A DNA stretch of 64,000 bases from Paenibacillus agricola (GTDB lineage Bacteria > Bacillota > Bacilli > Paenibacillales > NBRC-103111), in NCBI RefSeq assembly GCF_011440305.1, contig NZ_JAAOIW010000009.1, positions 62,001 to 126,000 on the forward strand, written 5' to 3'. Numbering within the stretch: position 1 is the first letter of the stretch; the number at the start of each line of letters is the position of its first letter. Under the pieces are notes generated by a model. It worked only from the letters and a program-made list of their open reading frames with translations, made no database searches and was not told the origin of the DNA. The position numbers and the translations under genes were made by a program. This document shows positions 8,067-16,132 of this stretch, piece after piece.

Positions 8067-8318
8067 ATGCGCGAGAAATTAACACATTTGCAAATATCCA
8101 TGCTGCTTGTCAACTTAGTATTGACCACCTCGTTCAATCAGTTTACTGTCTTTGATAAGAGAAGTGCAATTGACCCCTACCTTCGCAGACAACATGGACC
8201 ACTTCCGTTTTTTTCAAATAAATATAAATTGGGGCGAGCAGCTCATCTTAGACTCCGAGCTGCTCATTGTGGTAGCTTTTATGGTCATGGTCAGGTCGAG
8301 AAGAACCGTTCCGTTTGA
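8067..8318 (+). pseudogene. Probable GerKB-like spore germination permease, N-terminal scrap
   Basis: An ATG with a strong AGAAGGAGG ribosome binding site opens MREKLTHLQISMLLVNLVLT, which resembles the first helix of GerB-family permeases. After about 25 residues the frame carries no membrane helices and looks like unrelated sequence up to its stop. Its place 31 bp after a GerKC-like remnant supports the call. Taken alone, the similarity is weak. Confidence 0.35.
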
Positions 8319-8369
8319 AGCAATGTAGCCATCCAATCAGTCTGAAATTCGCTTTTATATCTGAAATGT

Positions 8370-9365
8370 TTATAGATTGAATTTGAAACCGATTAAATTC
8401 TCGCTTAGATCCCAAAGTTTAGCGGCTAAATCGGGATCAACAGCCCGTTGGTACAAACCTGCTTCAAATGGATTGGTATCATCCGGGACTAGCTCTGCAA
8501 TATCAGAATTCTCACAGTAAACACCGCCCATACCATCTAATTGACGGTTACCGGCACACCAGACTATAGTGGCTGCTCCCTCTTCAATTGTCTTAAACTC
8601 GTCGTTGAGCTCAGGTAAAGCACGTTCCCCTTTTTCATTCAAGGCTCCCATAGCGCGCATCTCTTCGTCAGACAGGTTCCGCGCCAAATCAGTTACAATC
8701 GTACCTGGATGTACGGAGAAGGTACGAACTCCATAACCTTTGCCCTTCTTATCCATCTCGACGGCAAATAATGCGTTGGCTATCTTTGATCTTGCATAGG
8801 CGATCCACTTGTCATATTCTTGTTGTTCAAAATTCGGATCTTCCAGATCTATACCACTTAGCTTAGCCGCCCGTGAAGAAACGGAGACAATTCTCGCACC
8901 ATCTGCTTTCTTTAAAGATGGCCACAGCCGTGCAGTTAGCCGGAAATGTCCTAGGTGATTAGTTGAGAACTGAGACTCATTTCCGTGAGAATCACGTAGT
9001 AGGGGGACTGCCATAATGCCGGCAGCATTAATAAGGATGTGTAGGGGACGATTAGAATCAAGGAATCGCTCTGCGAAAGCATCAATGGACTCAGGGCTCA
9101 TAAGATCCAAAGCCTCCACTTCCACACCAGGAACTACTCCAACAGTCGCTTGAGCTTTTTCCAGTGAACGAGCTGGCACGATAACCGTTGCTCCTGCTTT
9201 TGCAAGCACTTTAGTAGCTTCTAAACCTAGACCAGAATAACCACCGGTGATAATTACAACCTTTCCAGTTAGATCTTGTCCCCCCAATGCTTCCATAGCT
9301 GTAGTTCTAGGACCGAACCCGGAATGAATGGGCATTTGTATAGATGAATGGTTTTCATTAGTCAT
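8370..9365 (-). CDS. Short-chain dehydrogenase/reductase (retinol-dehydrogenase-like)
   Basis: A 331-residue NAD(P)-dependent oxidoreductase. The Rossmann motif reads VVIITGGYSGLGLEATKVL, and the catalytic set is a serine in VSVSSRAAKL with YARSK (Tyr-x-x-x-Lys) further on. An insert between them, DPNFEQQEYDKW, is typical of the WW-domain-oxidoreductase/retinol-dehydrogenase type. The ATG at 9365 is chosen over an upstream in-frame one because GGAGG lies 8 bases before it. The substrate is unknown. A truncated VOC gene lies directly upstream. Confidence 0.88.
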   Translation of the reverse strand: MTNENHSSIQMPIHSGFGPRTTAMEALGGQDLTGKVVIITGGYSGLGLEATKVLAKAGATVIVPARSLEKAQATVGVVPGVEVEALDLMSPESIDAFAERFLDSNRPLHILINAAGIMAVPLLRDSHGNESQFSTNHLGHFRLTARLWPSLKKADGARIVSVSSRAAKLSGIDLEDPNFEQQEYDKWIAYARSKIANALFAVEMDKKGKGYGVRTFSVHPGTIVTDLARNLSDEEMRAMGALNEKGERALPELNDEFKTIEEGAATIVWCAGNRQLDGMGGVYCENSDIAELVPDDTNPFEAGLYQRAVDPDLAAKLWDLSENLIGFKFNL

Positions 9366-9422
9366 TAGTATTACCTCCAAATTGTCAAGAATAAACACAA
9401 AGAGCAATAATGAAGTTTGTTC

Positions 9423-9548
9423 TTACTCCGATATTATACTCTTTTTTCGATTCTTCACTTCGAGTCCAGCCACCTCTGTATAGAACCTTATTGATGTTTC
9501 CATATCGTTCACCATAATTCCCACATGGTCGATCTTTCTTTTCGTCAT
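9423..9548 (-). pseudogene. VOC family protein, 41-codon N-terminal remnant
   Basis: The frame starts MTKRKIDHVGIMVNDMETSI then RFYTEVAGLEVKNRKK after AAGGAGAAATA. This is the first metal-binding strand (HVGI) and helix of a glyoxalase-type protein. It stops after 41 codons, where the family needs about 125. It precedes the SDR gene by about 60 bp and could act as a leader. Confidence 0.6.
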
Positions 9549-9597
9549 TATTTCTCCTTGTAATTCCTTGATTTCGTTACCTTTTGGGAGTAAATCT

Positions 9598-10338
9598 CTA
9601 AATCGTGAATACTTCTTTTGTTTGTAAAATACTTAAGTTTATACGACCCATGGCGCTTTGGGTTAATCGGTTCATCATATTTGGTGTCTGAGTATAGATC
9701 GGTGGATGATGCGCTGCCTTAAAGTGGATAGGTATAAGTGTATGGGCTCTTAGGATCTCGGCAGCCGTAACCGCTTGTTCCGGCGTAAGACAGATTGGCT
9801 GGTCGCTGAATGGTGTAACTCCCGGAAATTGGGTTACGGCTCCATTTATGGGCAGGCAAGCGGCATCAAAAGCGCCGAAGGTTTTAACCATCTTCCACCA
9901 GTACCCATGCCATAAAGTATCGCCAGCATGAATCATCTGCTTGCCACCGCCGCGAACAATCCAGGATACTTGCGGGTCACCTGAGCCGTCCACCGAATTA
10001 GCCTCAATAATCGTGAATGGCCCAAGGGTAAAGGTTTCACCGATGGTAGCGCCAGTTACGCGTTTCAATCCGTTGGTAGTCGCTAGATTCACGATTTCCA
10101 CAGGAACGAATACCGGAACGTCAGATCCATAAGCCGAGATAATCGCTTGTGGGTCAAAATGGTCAGCATGTTGATGAGTGATTAGGACGGCAGCTGCAGA
10201 CCCATACGACTCTAATGGAAAGAAAGATTCTTGAGGTTCGCCTAACTTGGCAGGAAAATGATAAAGCGGATCAATGATAATAGCGGTGTTTTCTACTTCA
10301 ACTCGTATGCCTGCCCAAGGAAGCTTTTGAATATTCAT
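9598..10338 (-). CDS. MBL-fold metal-dependent hydrolase (UlaG/YtkL-like)
   Basis: A 246-residue metallo-beta-lactamase-fold hydrolase. The metal motif ITHQHADHFD places His55, His57, Asp59 and His60. A later HAGDTLWHG gives the bridging aspartate, and IPIHFKAAHH provides the last histidine. Length and spacing suit the L-ascorbate-6-phosphate lactonase/YtkL-like group, a set of poorly defined cytosolic hydrolases. It is preceded by a clear start but stands between pseudogenes, so context gives no substrate. Confidence 0.85.
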   Translation of the reverse strand: MNIQKLPWAGIRVEVENTAIIIDPLYHFPAKLGEPQESFFPLESYGSAAAVLITHQHADHFDPQAIISAYGSDVPVFVPVEIVNLATTNGLKRVTGATIGETFTLGPFTIIEANSVDGSGDPQVSWIVRGGGKQMIHAGDTLWHGYWWKMVKTFGAFDAACLPINGAVTQFPGVTPFSDQPICLTPEQAVTAAEILRAHTLIPIHFKAAHHPPIYTQTPNMMNRLTQSAMGRINLSILQTKEVFTI

Positions 10339-10387
10339 GGATACAATCCCTTTCTAATTGTATGTTTAAGTGGAAATCTCCATCCAC

Positions 10388-10477
10388 TCAGGTGAGCTCT
10401 TGACCGTACAACAGTCCATGCATCGCTTTCCCCATATCCTGCTGATTGGCTTGAATGATAATCAAATATTTATTGGT
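10388..10477 (-). pseudogene. DsrE-family-like remnant
   Basis: A start-less frame of about 30 codons reads KYLIIIQANQQDMGKAMHGL then LYGQELT before a stop. It resembles the first strand and helix of DsrE/YchN-type proteins. AGGAG lies just upstream, but no ATG, GTG or TTG follows at a suitable distance. It is too short for certainty. Confidence 0.35.
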
Positions 10478-10575
10478 ACTCCTATTAATTCCTTCCGTGA
10501 ATAATTGTTATTCAAATCCTTGGCACATCGTTTCCAAGCGCTTCCCGCTTCCTTCACCTCCTTTCAGAACGCCAC

Positions 10576-11481
10576 TCAGCCTTCCGGATTAAATGGTGAC
10601 AATTCGGTATCCCCCCACTGCATTTCGGTAGCATTATCCAATTGGACAACTTCCTCAATCTTAAATCGTACTAATCGTTCTGCTCCGGGAAAGGCGGAAG
10701 CCTCCTCCTCACCCCAAATGATTTCGGCAAAACCAGTCAGATGAAGTGAATGACCATGATCATAGTCGATAAACAACAGCCCCGATGAAGGGTTCGCATA
10801 AATATTCCCTAATGTGTTAAACATCGAATTGCCGAAATAATCAGGAAACAATAGCGTCTTTGCATTGAATACTTGAAGAAAACCGGGATTCCCTCCCCGA
10901 TGCGAGACATCCATTTCTCCTGTCTTACTAACGCTTCCGATATAGAAGGTGTCGGCATTTGAAATCCACTCCTGTTGCTGCAGTCTCAATTCTTTGCTGC
11001 GGTGCTCCGATTTTAACACCCTAAAGGCGTCTTTTTCCGTACGAAGCGATCTTCTCTGAATATACTTGGGACAATTCCCGTAAATCTGATGCGCGGTCAC
11101 AATCAATTGCTCATTCTGCATGCTGGCCGTTCCGTTAATCCGCAGCCTGATTCTCCGGTTTGTATCGATAATCAACAGCCCTATTTGTTCCCGTTCTAAC
11201 GGTTCTAAAGCAAGAGGATCTCCTTCAACTAATCCAGCCCGGATCACAATACATTGCTCGTCAAGCACCTCGGCAAACCCTGGTTCTCCAGTCAAAAATG
11301 TTACCCACACGTTTCCTTCACGATCTGAGGATGATAATACAGCAAACTGTTGGGATTTAAGAAAATGAATAATCCCATTCGAAAACTGGGAACTGACCAT
11401 CTTCGCGTTCTGTGCTGCGATTGCCTCTTCTCCCGTCAGTTTTTGGACGGTCAGCTCGCCTTCATGATAGACACTCTCCAT
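10576..11481 (-). CDS. Pyridoxamine 5'-phosphate oxidase-like FMN-binding protein
   Basis: A 301-residue protein with a split-barrel flavin fold. FAVLSSSDREGNVWVTFLTG is the first barrel strand pair, RRIRLRINGTASM and YGNCPKYIQRR follow, and the second half carries DTFYIGSVSKTGEMDVSHRG then GNPGFLQV, a tandem split-barrel arrangement. The ATG at 11481 follows GGAGGG and lies 15 bp after the HPP gene stop, so the two are co-transcribed. Proteins of this kind often reduce or bind flavin in stress responses; the substrate is unknown. A GntR regulator is divergent from this pair. Confidence 0.8.
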   Translation of the reverse strand: MESVYHEGELTVQKLTGEEAIAAQNAKMVSSQFSNGIIHFLKSQQFAVLSSSDREGNVWVTFLTGEPGFAEVLDEQCIVIRAGLVEGDPLALEPLEREQIGLLIIDTNRRIRLRINGTASMQNEQLIVTAHQIYGNCPKYIQRRSLRTEKDAFRVLKSEHRSKELRLQQQEWISNADTFYIGSVSKTGEMDVSHRGGNPGFLQVFNAKTLLFPDYFGNSMFNTLGNIYANPSSGLLFIDYDHGHSLHLTGFAEIIWGEEEASAFPGAERLVRFKIEEVVQLDNATEMQWGDTELSPFNPEG

Positions 11482-11496
11482 GCTGCTTCCCTCCAA

Positions 11497-12021
11497 TCAA
11501 ACCCAGAATGTCGGATACTTGCGTGTCTTATCCAGATTGTTAATGATCAAAGCTACCAATACGATCAATACAGACCCGATCAATACCGGAGAAAACAGAA
11601 ACGACCAGCCGCTGCCGCTTAGAATAACAACTAAGGGGTCGGCTCCTGCGGGTGGATGCGTTGTCTTGGTCAGCATCATCAGGCCAATCGCCAAACCAAC
11701 AGCCGCTGCCATAACCCAATTGCTTGAACCAAAGAAATGAGAACACAACAGCCCTACTAATGTCGAAATAAAATGGCCGCCGATAATATTGCGCGGCTGG
11801 GACAATGGTGCATCCCATAAACCAAAAGCCAAAACGCAGGTTGCTCCAAATGGAGCCATCAGCCAAACACTTGTTGTCAGATCGGAAAGAAAAGCTAACA
11901 AAGCTATAGCAGTAAATCCGCCAATCGCACCGATCAACGCATTCCTTGGAACCACTTTTAAAGGACTTCTTGCTTGGCCTCTCATCTTCAACCAAATGCT
12001 ATCTTCGTCAACTTTATTCAA
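11497..12021 (-). CDS. HPP family integral membrane protein
   Basis: A 174-residue membrane protein with four to five helices: about residues 28-48, 50-70, 80-100, 103-120 and 140-162. It carries the family signature THPPAGADP between the last two helices and APFGATCVLAFGLWDAPLSQ earlier. Plant and cyanobacterial HPP proteins have been linked to nitrite transport, but that cannot be assumed here. The start is a TTG at 12021 after AGGTGG with 8-base spacing. It heads a two-gene unit with the flavin-fold protein, under a promoter covered by a palindromic operator. Confidence 0.87.
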   Translation of the reverse strand: MNKVDEDSIWLKMRGQARSPLKVVPRNALIGAIGGFTAIALLAFLSDLTTSVWLMAPFGATCVLAFGLWDAPLSQPRNIIGGHFISTLVGLLCSHFFGSSNWVMAAAVGLAIGLMMLTKTTHPPAGADPLVVILSGSGWSFLFSPVLIGSVLIVLVALIINNLDKTRKYPTFWV

Positions 12022-12039
12022 TTCTCACACCACCTAAAT

Positions 12040-12088
12040 ATTATATAACTAGTTAACTAGTTATATAATTTATAATCTTAAATGTCAA
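12040..12088 (-). promoter_or_regulatory. Promoter of the HPP operon overlapped by a perfect 30-bp palindromic operator
   Basis: A perfect -35 TTGACA (plus 12083-12088) is separated by 17 bp from TATAAC (plus 12060-12065). Positions 12040-12069 form an exact 30-bp palindrome made of two overlapping TAACTAGTTA units (12046-12055 and 12054-12063). Binding there would block the promoter. A third unit sits at the GntR promoter, so the divergent GntR protein is the likely repressor. Confidence 0.75.
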
Positions 12089-12119
12089 CTACTTTTTATG
12101 TATCATTCACAATTCAAAG

Positions 12120-12159
12120 TTGGATTATGTTTAAAATAGCGTTATAATATAACTAGTTA
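12120..12159 (+). promoter_or_regulatory. Autoregulated promoter of the GntR gene
   Basis: TTGGAT (12120-12125) and TATAAT (12143-12148) are 17 bp apart. TAACTAGTTA, the same unit as in the facing operator, follows directly at 12150-12159, where bound protein would block transcription. The arrangement implies negative autoregulation. Confidence 0.7.
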
Positions 12160-12181
12160 ACCATTAAATGAGGTGTTTGTT

Positions 12182-13171
12182 ATGGAAGAAAAACAATATT
12201 TCCTCCAAGTTGATCCCCAATTGACCTTTAACGTAAATACACAAATCAAAGAACAGCTTAAATGGCTAATAGGAATTGGACAAATGGAAGCCGGCGATAT
12301 GCTCCCCTCAACAAGTCAGCTGGCTGATGAGCTCAAGCTCAATCGAAATACAATCAACTGGGTATATACCCAACTAAGTGACGAAGGGCTTGTTACCATG
12401 CAGAAGGGACGCGGTACTCAGATCACCAGCGGGAGCGAGACCAAACAACTCGCTGCAGAACGGAAACCCATGCAGCAGCTTTTGAATAATACCATTCGCG
12501 AAGCCACGGCCATGGGATTTGATTTGCAGTCATTTTTTGTAGCCGGACTTGCCTACTCCTTGCTGCAGCCCCCCTACCCTGCTAGCAAGCTGCGAATTCT
12601 ACTGGTGGAATGCAGAGGGCATGATCATCCTTTTTATCGCCAGCAAATAGAACGAGCAACCGATGGGGAAATTGAAACTTACTTTCTTGATGATATTTCC
12701 GCAAATGATGATGCCGCTAGAGATGCTGCCCAGCGTTCCGATGTTATCGTAACCACCTTGAATCATGCGGATGAGGCCAAAGCTCTTTTTGCCCGCTTCG
12801 ACAGTAAGGTTATTGTCATCGGGGCAACAATTGAAGCTTCTCTGCTGCTTGAGATCGCCAAGCTGAAGCAAGGTACCCATGTCGCCTTTGTCTGTCTGGG
12901 AAAAATAGGGGGAGAATGGATGGCCAACCGGATTCGGGAAGCCGGGATTAATCATTTTCATTTGGAGGCAATGGGAATGAATGATAGCGAGCATCTGAAT
13001 GAGGCGGTTCGGCACTTGGACAAAATTTATGCCTCTGCCGCCGTATTTCCGGAGATGAAGAAACTGCTTCCCGAAATAACCGAGCTGTTCCCTATGAAAT
13101 TGGAAGAAAGCAGCAAAAATTTGTTGCAGGAAATCGTATCACAAACTACAGTTAAAGGTCGTGGGTCATGA
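12182..13171 (+). CDS. GntR-family regulator with a large effector domain
   Basis: A 329-residue regulator. The N-terminal winged helix (about residues 15-85) reads PSTSQLADELKLNRNTINWV then YTQLSDEGLVTMQKGRGTQI, typical of GntR. The C-terminal 230 residues form an alpha/beta domain resembling a receiver or periplasmic-binding fold (RILLVECRGHD, SDVIVTT, KVIVIGATIEA, HVAFVCLGKIGGEW) rather than the FCD, UTRA or aminotransferase domains common in the family. The ATG follows GAGGTG. TAACTAGTTA sites in both promoters of the intergenic region make it the probable repressor of itself and the HPP/flavin-protein operon. Confidence 0.87.
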   Translation: MEEKQYFLQVDPQLTFNVNTQIKEQLKWLIGIGQMEAGDMLPSTSQLADELKLNRNTINWVYTQLSDEGLVTMQKGRGTQITSGSETKQLAAERKPMQQLLNNTIREATAMGFDLQSFFVAGLAYSLLQPPYPASKLRILLVECRGHDHPFYRQQIERATDGEIETYFLDDISANDDAARDAAQRSDVIVTTLNHADEAKALFARFDSKVIVIGATIEASLLLEIAKLKQGTHVAFVCLGKIGGEWMANRIREAGINHFHLEAMGMNDSEHLNEAVRHLDKIYASAAVFPEMKKLLPEITELFPMKLEESSKNLLQEIVSQTTVKGRGS

Positions 13172-13612
13172 CTCCCTCACCAATATCGCAGATGAGTACA
13201 ATTAAATGCCACACGGGCAGAATGCACCGTTGTATGATGTGTAGCTCACTTGCGCCGCGGATATACGCTCGGTATCGGCGTCCTGCGGTAACTGTACTTC
13301 GCTTACTTCCTGCTGCCATAAATGCCCAAGTAAACATTTTTGATTTTGCCGCTATTGATTTATTCATAAAAAACTCATCATCCATACTGAGCTCGATCAG
13401 CGCCGTCCTCGTAGCTTCAATGGCAAGATTCTCATTTTGAAGTTTATAAAAAGCAATTTGTTAAAAAATATGTTTCAAGCTTCTTTAGTCTTTCGACCCT
13501 CTCGGCCAAGCCAATCACTGGATTCATATCGCTTACCTCACCTAAAAAAAAGTGTAGCTGCTTTCCCTGAATTTATCTTAATTCCACGCTAACTACTAAG
13601 TTGAAGAAATTT
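13172..13612. other. 440-bp stretch without an identifiable gene
   Basis: Minus-strand frames here are partly open (for example LAIEATRTALIELSMDDEFF near 13380-13440), which suggests a decayed gene, but no family could be recognised. No repeat or hairpin stands out. Confidence 0.3.
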
Positions 13613-14572
13613 TTATTTAACCGGTATCTGCACCGTATCACCCGTTTTCTTTAGGATAAGATGCAAAGATTGAAGATTTTCCGGGAGGGCATCATACTCC
13701 AGTGAAAAAGCTCCGGTCTGGGACTGCCATGAGCTGCCGAATAAAGATACCGACTCTCCATTGGCGATCAGATCCATTCCGTTCAGAACGGCTTGATTCA
13801 GTTGTTCATTTTCCGCTTGAAGTGTGCCTTCAATCAAAGTCATCGTCGGAGTTGCGGTAATCGTGCCGATGGTTATCGTTTGGCCATTAACGGTAACATT
13901 TACGGATTGTTTGATCTTGGTAGGCATCGCTTCATCCGGCCGGTAAGTGAACGTAATTTGTCCCTCCTGTCGTTGATCGCTTTCCGACAGCTTATACCAA
14001 TACGATAGCGTTAATTTCTTGGCAAGCGGGCTGACAGGATCGAAAGCCACGTATCCTTTAGTCTCGGTAACCCCTCCGGTTGGCCCAGATGTTGCTCCAC
14101 GTAATATATGATGGGAATCCGTTTGAAAACCCCTAATCCCACTAGGATCAAAACCGTCGTAACTCCGAAGCCCATTCGGGTTGCTCAAGGTATAGTACAA
14201 GATAAACTGATTTTCATCCGACATAAGGCCGTTGATGGTAAGCATAGTACCGTCCTCAAGTTGGAACCGCTCGTTAAGATCTTGTCCCTTCCCCTGCTTG
14301 TCTAGTTCGCTAAGAGTGTCATATACGGCTTCGTCAAAGCCGAGCAGCATCTTGCCGTAATAGGCTAACGCATGGTATTGGTTGCCCGCGAACAGCATAA
14401 CCGCAAGGACAGCTGCCGCAATTGTCCAACTTCTTTTTACATGCCATTTCGCTTTTCTTCTGGGGACAGCGGTGTTTAACGCCATTCTTAATCTTGCTTC
14501 CAACTCTTCAGGGGCGGAAAGTTCACTTAACCGCACTTTCTCTTCCAACAACCGATCTTCAATGTTGTTCAT
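13613..14572 (-). CDS. DUF4179 domain protein, probable membrane-bound anti-sigma factor
   Basis: A 319-residue protein with an N-terminal cytoplasmic segment of about 45 residues, one membrane helix at about 49-66 (TIAAAVLAVMLFAGNQ), and an extracytoplasmic domain with the DUF4179 and DUF5643 pattern (NERFQLEDGTMLTINGLMSD, LYYTLSN, LTLSYWYKLSE). Its ATG overlaps the end of the ECF sigma gene by 14 bp, the standard arrangement for a sigma factor and its anti-sigma. No zinc-binding ZAS motif is seen. It probably holds the sigma factor inactive until an envelope signal arrives. The role is inferred from context. Confidence 0.85.
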   Translation of the reverse strand: MNNIEDRLLEEKVRLSELSAPEELEARLRMALNTAVPRRKAKWHVKRSWTIAAAVLAVMLFAGNQYHALAYYGKMLLGFDEAVYDTLSELDKQGKGQDLNERFQLEDGTMLTINGLMSDENQFILYYTLSNPNGLRSYDGFDPSGIRGFQTDSHHILRGATSGPTGGVTETKGYVAFDPVSPLAKKLTLSYWYKLSESDQRQEGQITFTYRPDEAMPTKIKQSVNVTVNGQTITIGTITATPTMTLIEGTLQAENEQLNQAVLNGMDLIANGESVSLFGSSWQSQTGAFSLEYDALPENLQSLHLILKKTGDTVQIPVK

Positions 14573-15107
14573 CTGTATTCCTCCCGTATAACGCTCTCAG
14601 TTTCTGAAGCCCTTGGTAAATTCTTGATTTGACCGTTCCCATCGAAACGCGGGTCATCGCAGCAATCGAACCATAATCCAGATCATGATAATATTTGAGT
14701 TGAATGGCTTCGCGTTGGTCAGCGTTCAGATGAGTCAGTAGCGCTTGCAGATCCATCTGCTCTTCCACTTGGCGGTAATCGGATATTCCGGTAGAGCTGA
14801 TGTGCCCCTTATTCACATCTGACTGGTCTCCTAGTGGGATTACCTTATTGTTTCTTTTCAACGAGTTTTTGCATTGATTGACCAGAATGGTCTTACTCCA
14901 GGTGTAAAAGGACTCTTCTTTCTTCAATTGGCCGATCCGCTCATAAAGCCTCACGATCATTTCCTGCAAGACATCCATGGCATCCGCTTCATTCCTCATG
15001 TAGGAATAAGCTAGCCGATAATAAGCTTCTTTTTCTGCTAATATTAATTGAAGTAAGGCTTCCTTGTCCCTCTTTTTGGCTTTCTTAACTGCATTAACTA
15101 CATCCAT
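14559..15107 (-). CDS. ECF RNA polymerase sigma factor
   Basis: A 182-residue group 4 sigma factor. Region 2 is seen in RLAYSYMRNEADAMDVLQEM then IVRLYERI (core binding and -10 recognition). Region 4 is seen in LKYYHDLDYGSIAAMTRVSM then GTVKSRIYQGLQKLR, the -35-binding helix-turn-helix. Regions 1.1 and 3 are absent, as expected. The ATG at 15107 follows AGAGGTGAAGAC; an upstream in-frame start has no such site. It overlaps the DUF4179 gene. Upstream, TGAACC and CGAGACT about 15 bp apart could be its own promoter, a weak inference. Confidence 0.92.
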   Translation of the reverse strand: MDVVNAVKKAKKRDKEALLQLILAEKEAYYRLAYSYMRNEADAMDVLQEMIVRLYERIGQLKKEESFYTWSKTILVNQCKNSLKRNNKVIPLGDQSDVNKGHISSTGISDYRQVEEQMDLQALLTHLNADQREAIQLKYYHDLDYGSIAAMTRVSMGTVKSRIYQGLQKLRALYGRNTDEQH

Positions 15108-15175
15108 GTCTTCACCTCTATTACTAAGAGTCTCGAGCAGCTCAAAAGGTTCATTCCATCGCAAAATAATAAAAA

Positions 15176-15196
15176 CCGCGAGCATCGCGGTTTACC
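15176..15196 (-). terminator. Hairpin upstream of the sigma gene
   Basis: On the minus strand AACCGCGA-TGC-TCGCGGTT is followed by TTTATT, an intrinsic-terminator shape that would end transcripts coming from the DinB side before the ECF promoter. Confidence 0.5.
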
Positions 15197-15339
15197 TTAC
15201 TTGATTTTTTTTGCCATGTCCATCGGCCTGACATCCGTCCAGCTCCTCATAGCCCCCACAGAGGATGAAAATGAATTTTCATAGTAGCGGAGAAGGCGGT
15301 CGATCCATAGTAGTCCTGATGATTATTAAGCTTCTATTT

Positions 15340-15354
15340 CCGTTAGCTGAACGG
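15340..15354. repeat. Dispersed intergenic repeat, short copy E
   Basis: CCGTTAGCTGAACGG is itself palindromic (CCGTT/AACGG) and shares CCGTTAGCTGA with copies B and C. It lies 8 bp beyond the DinB stop, so the DinB gene has a copy on each side. Confidence 0.4.
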
Positions 15355-15362
15355 TTCTTTAG

Positions 15363-15827
15363 CTATTCACGCTGATACATCCTTACAAATGTAATAAAAT
15401 CTACGTTAACTGGTTCAATCCCATCTGCTCGAAGTCGCGAGTTAATCTGTCCTCGATGATACTGACCATGAAGTGCAACATGAGTTAATATATCTCGCAT
15501 AGAACACTCAAACTCTTTACCTGTACTATTTGTGTAAGATATTAAGTTATCTAGGTCAGTTTTTTCTATATCAGTGAGAAATGTTTTGAAGTTTTCTTCA
15601 TTTTGTTTAATAAGTTTTGCACAGATTGCTATATCACCCTCCGACCAGATGGGCAATTGTGAACTGTCAACTCCTCTTAATCTAGTTACCCATACTTGTT
15701 CTGCATAAAGGATATGACAAAATAAATTTATCACCTGTTGACTGTCAGCCCCAACATTTTGCAACGTTTCTAGAATGCGTTGATTCGCCCAATTTAAATG
15801 CTCATACATCTTTTGAATTGTTTTCAA
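15363..15827 (-). CDS. DinB/YfiT-like family protein
   Basis: A 154-residue four-helix-bundle protein of the DinB family, probably a metal-dependent thiol transferase or S-transferase-like enzyme. The metal triad is visible as His38 in FCHILYAE and His120/His124 in HVALHGQYHRGQI. Length is typical for the family. It is a stand-alone gene placed between repeat copies E (3' side) and C (5' side). The substrate and thiol cofactor are unknown; Paenibacilli use bacillithiol, so that is the natural guess. Confidence 0.88.
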   Translation of the reverse strand: MKTIQKMYEHLNWANQRILETLQNVGADSQQVINLFCHILYAEQVWVTRLRGVDSSQLPIWSEGDIAICAKLIKQNEENFKTFLTDIEKTDLDNLISYTNSTGKEFECSMRDILTHVALHGQYHRGQINSRLRADGIEPVNVDFITFVRMYQRE

Positions 15828-15900
15828 TGAGTATCGCCTCCTACATTATCAATAATCTGTCTTCAATGAATTCTATAGGAAGGAGTTCTATCCCTTCTTC

Positions 15901-15956
15901 ACTAAACTGCCCGTTAGCTGAGAGATGCCGTCAGTCTACTACTTTATTATTTCAGT
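15901..15956. repeat. Dispersed intergenic repeat, copy C
   Basis: Reads ACTAAACTGCCCGTTAGCTG then AGAGATGCCGTCAGTCTACT and ACTTTATTATTTC, close to copy A throughout. It separates the DinB gene from the DHFR-like gene. Confidence 0.55.
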
Positions 15957-15993
15957 TTATCAAGACATAAATTTATAAAACTCAGATGAAATA

Positions 15994-16035
15994 AAGGGTT
16001 CCACATATTAGTCATGACTAATATGTGGAACCCTT
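15994..16035. repeat. Perfect 42-bp palindrome
   Basis: The arm AAGGGTTCCACATATTAGTC continues with A and is followed immediately by its exact inverse, centred between 16014 and 16015. There is no loop and only a short A/T tail (TATG), so as RNA it would be a long perfect hairpin. It lies about 98 bp beyond the DHFR-like gene stop. It could be a terminator for that gene or a cruciform-type element. Confidence 0.7.
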
Positions 16036-16132
16036 ATGTTTAACTATCGTACCTACGTTCGTTTAAGAAGTGACAATTACTATCCAGTATTTCCTGTTGA
16101 TATTTATTGTATTTTATCATGAGTGTGCATGA

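Noticed and set aside
13152-13385. A 77-codon minus-strand frame overlapping the end of the GntR gene
   Set aside because: It lacks a ribosome binding site, overlaps the end of a well-supported gene and carries no recognisable motif.
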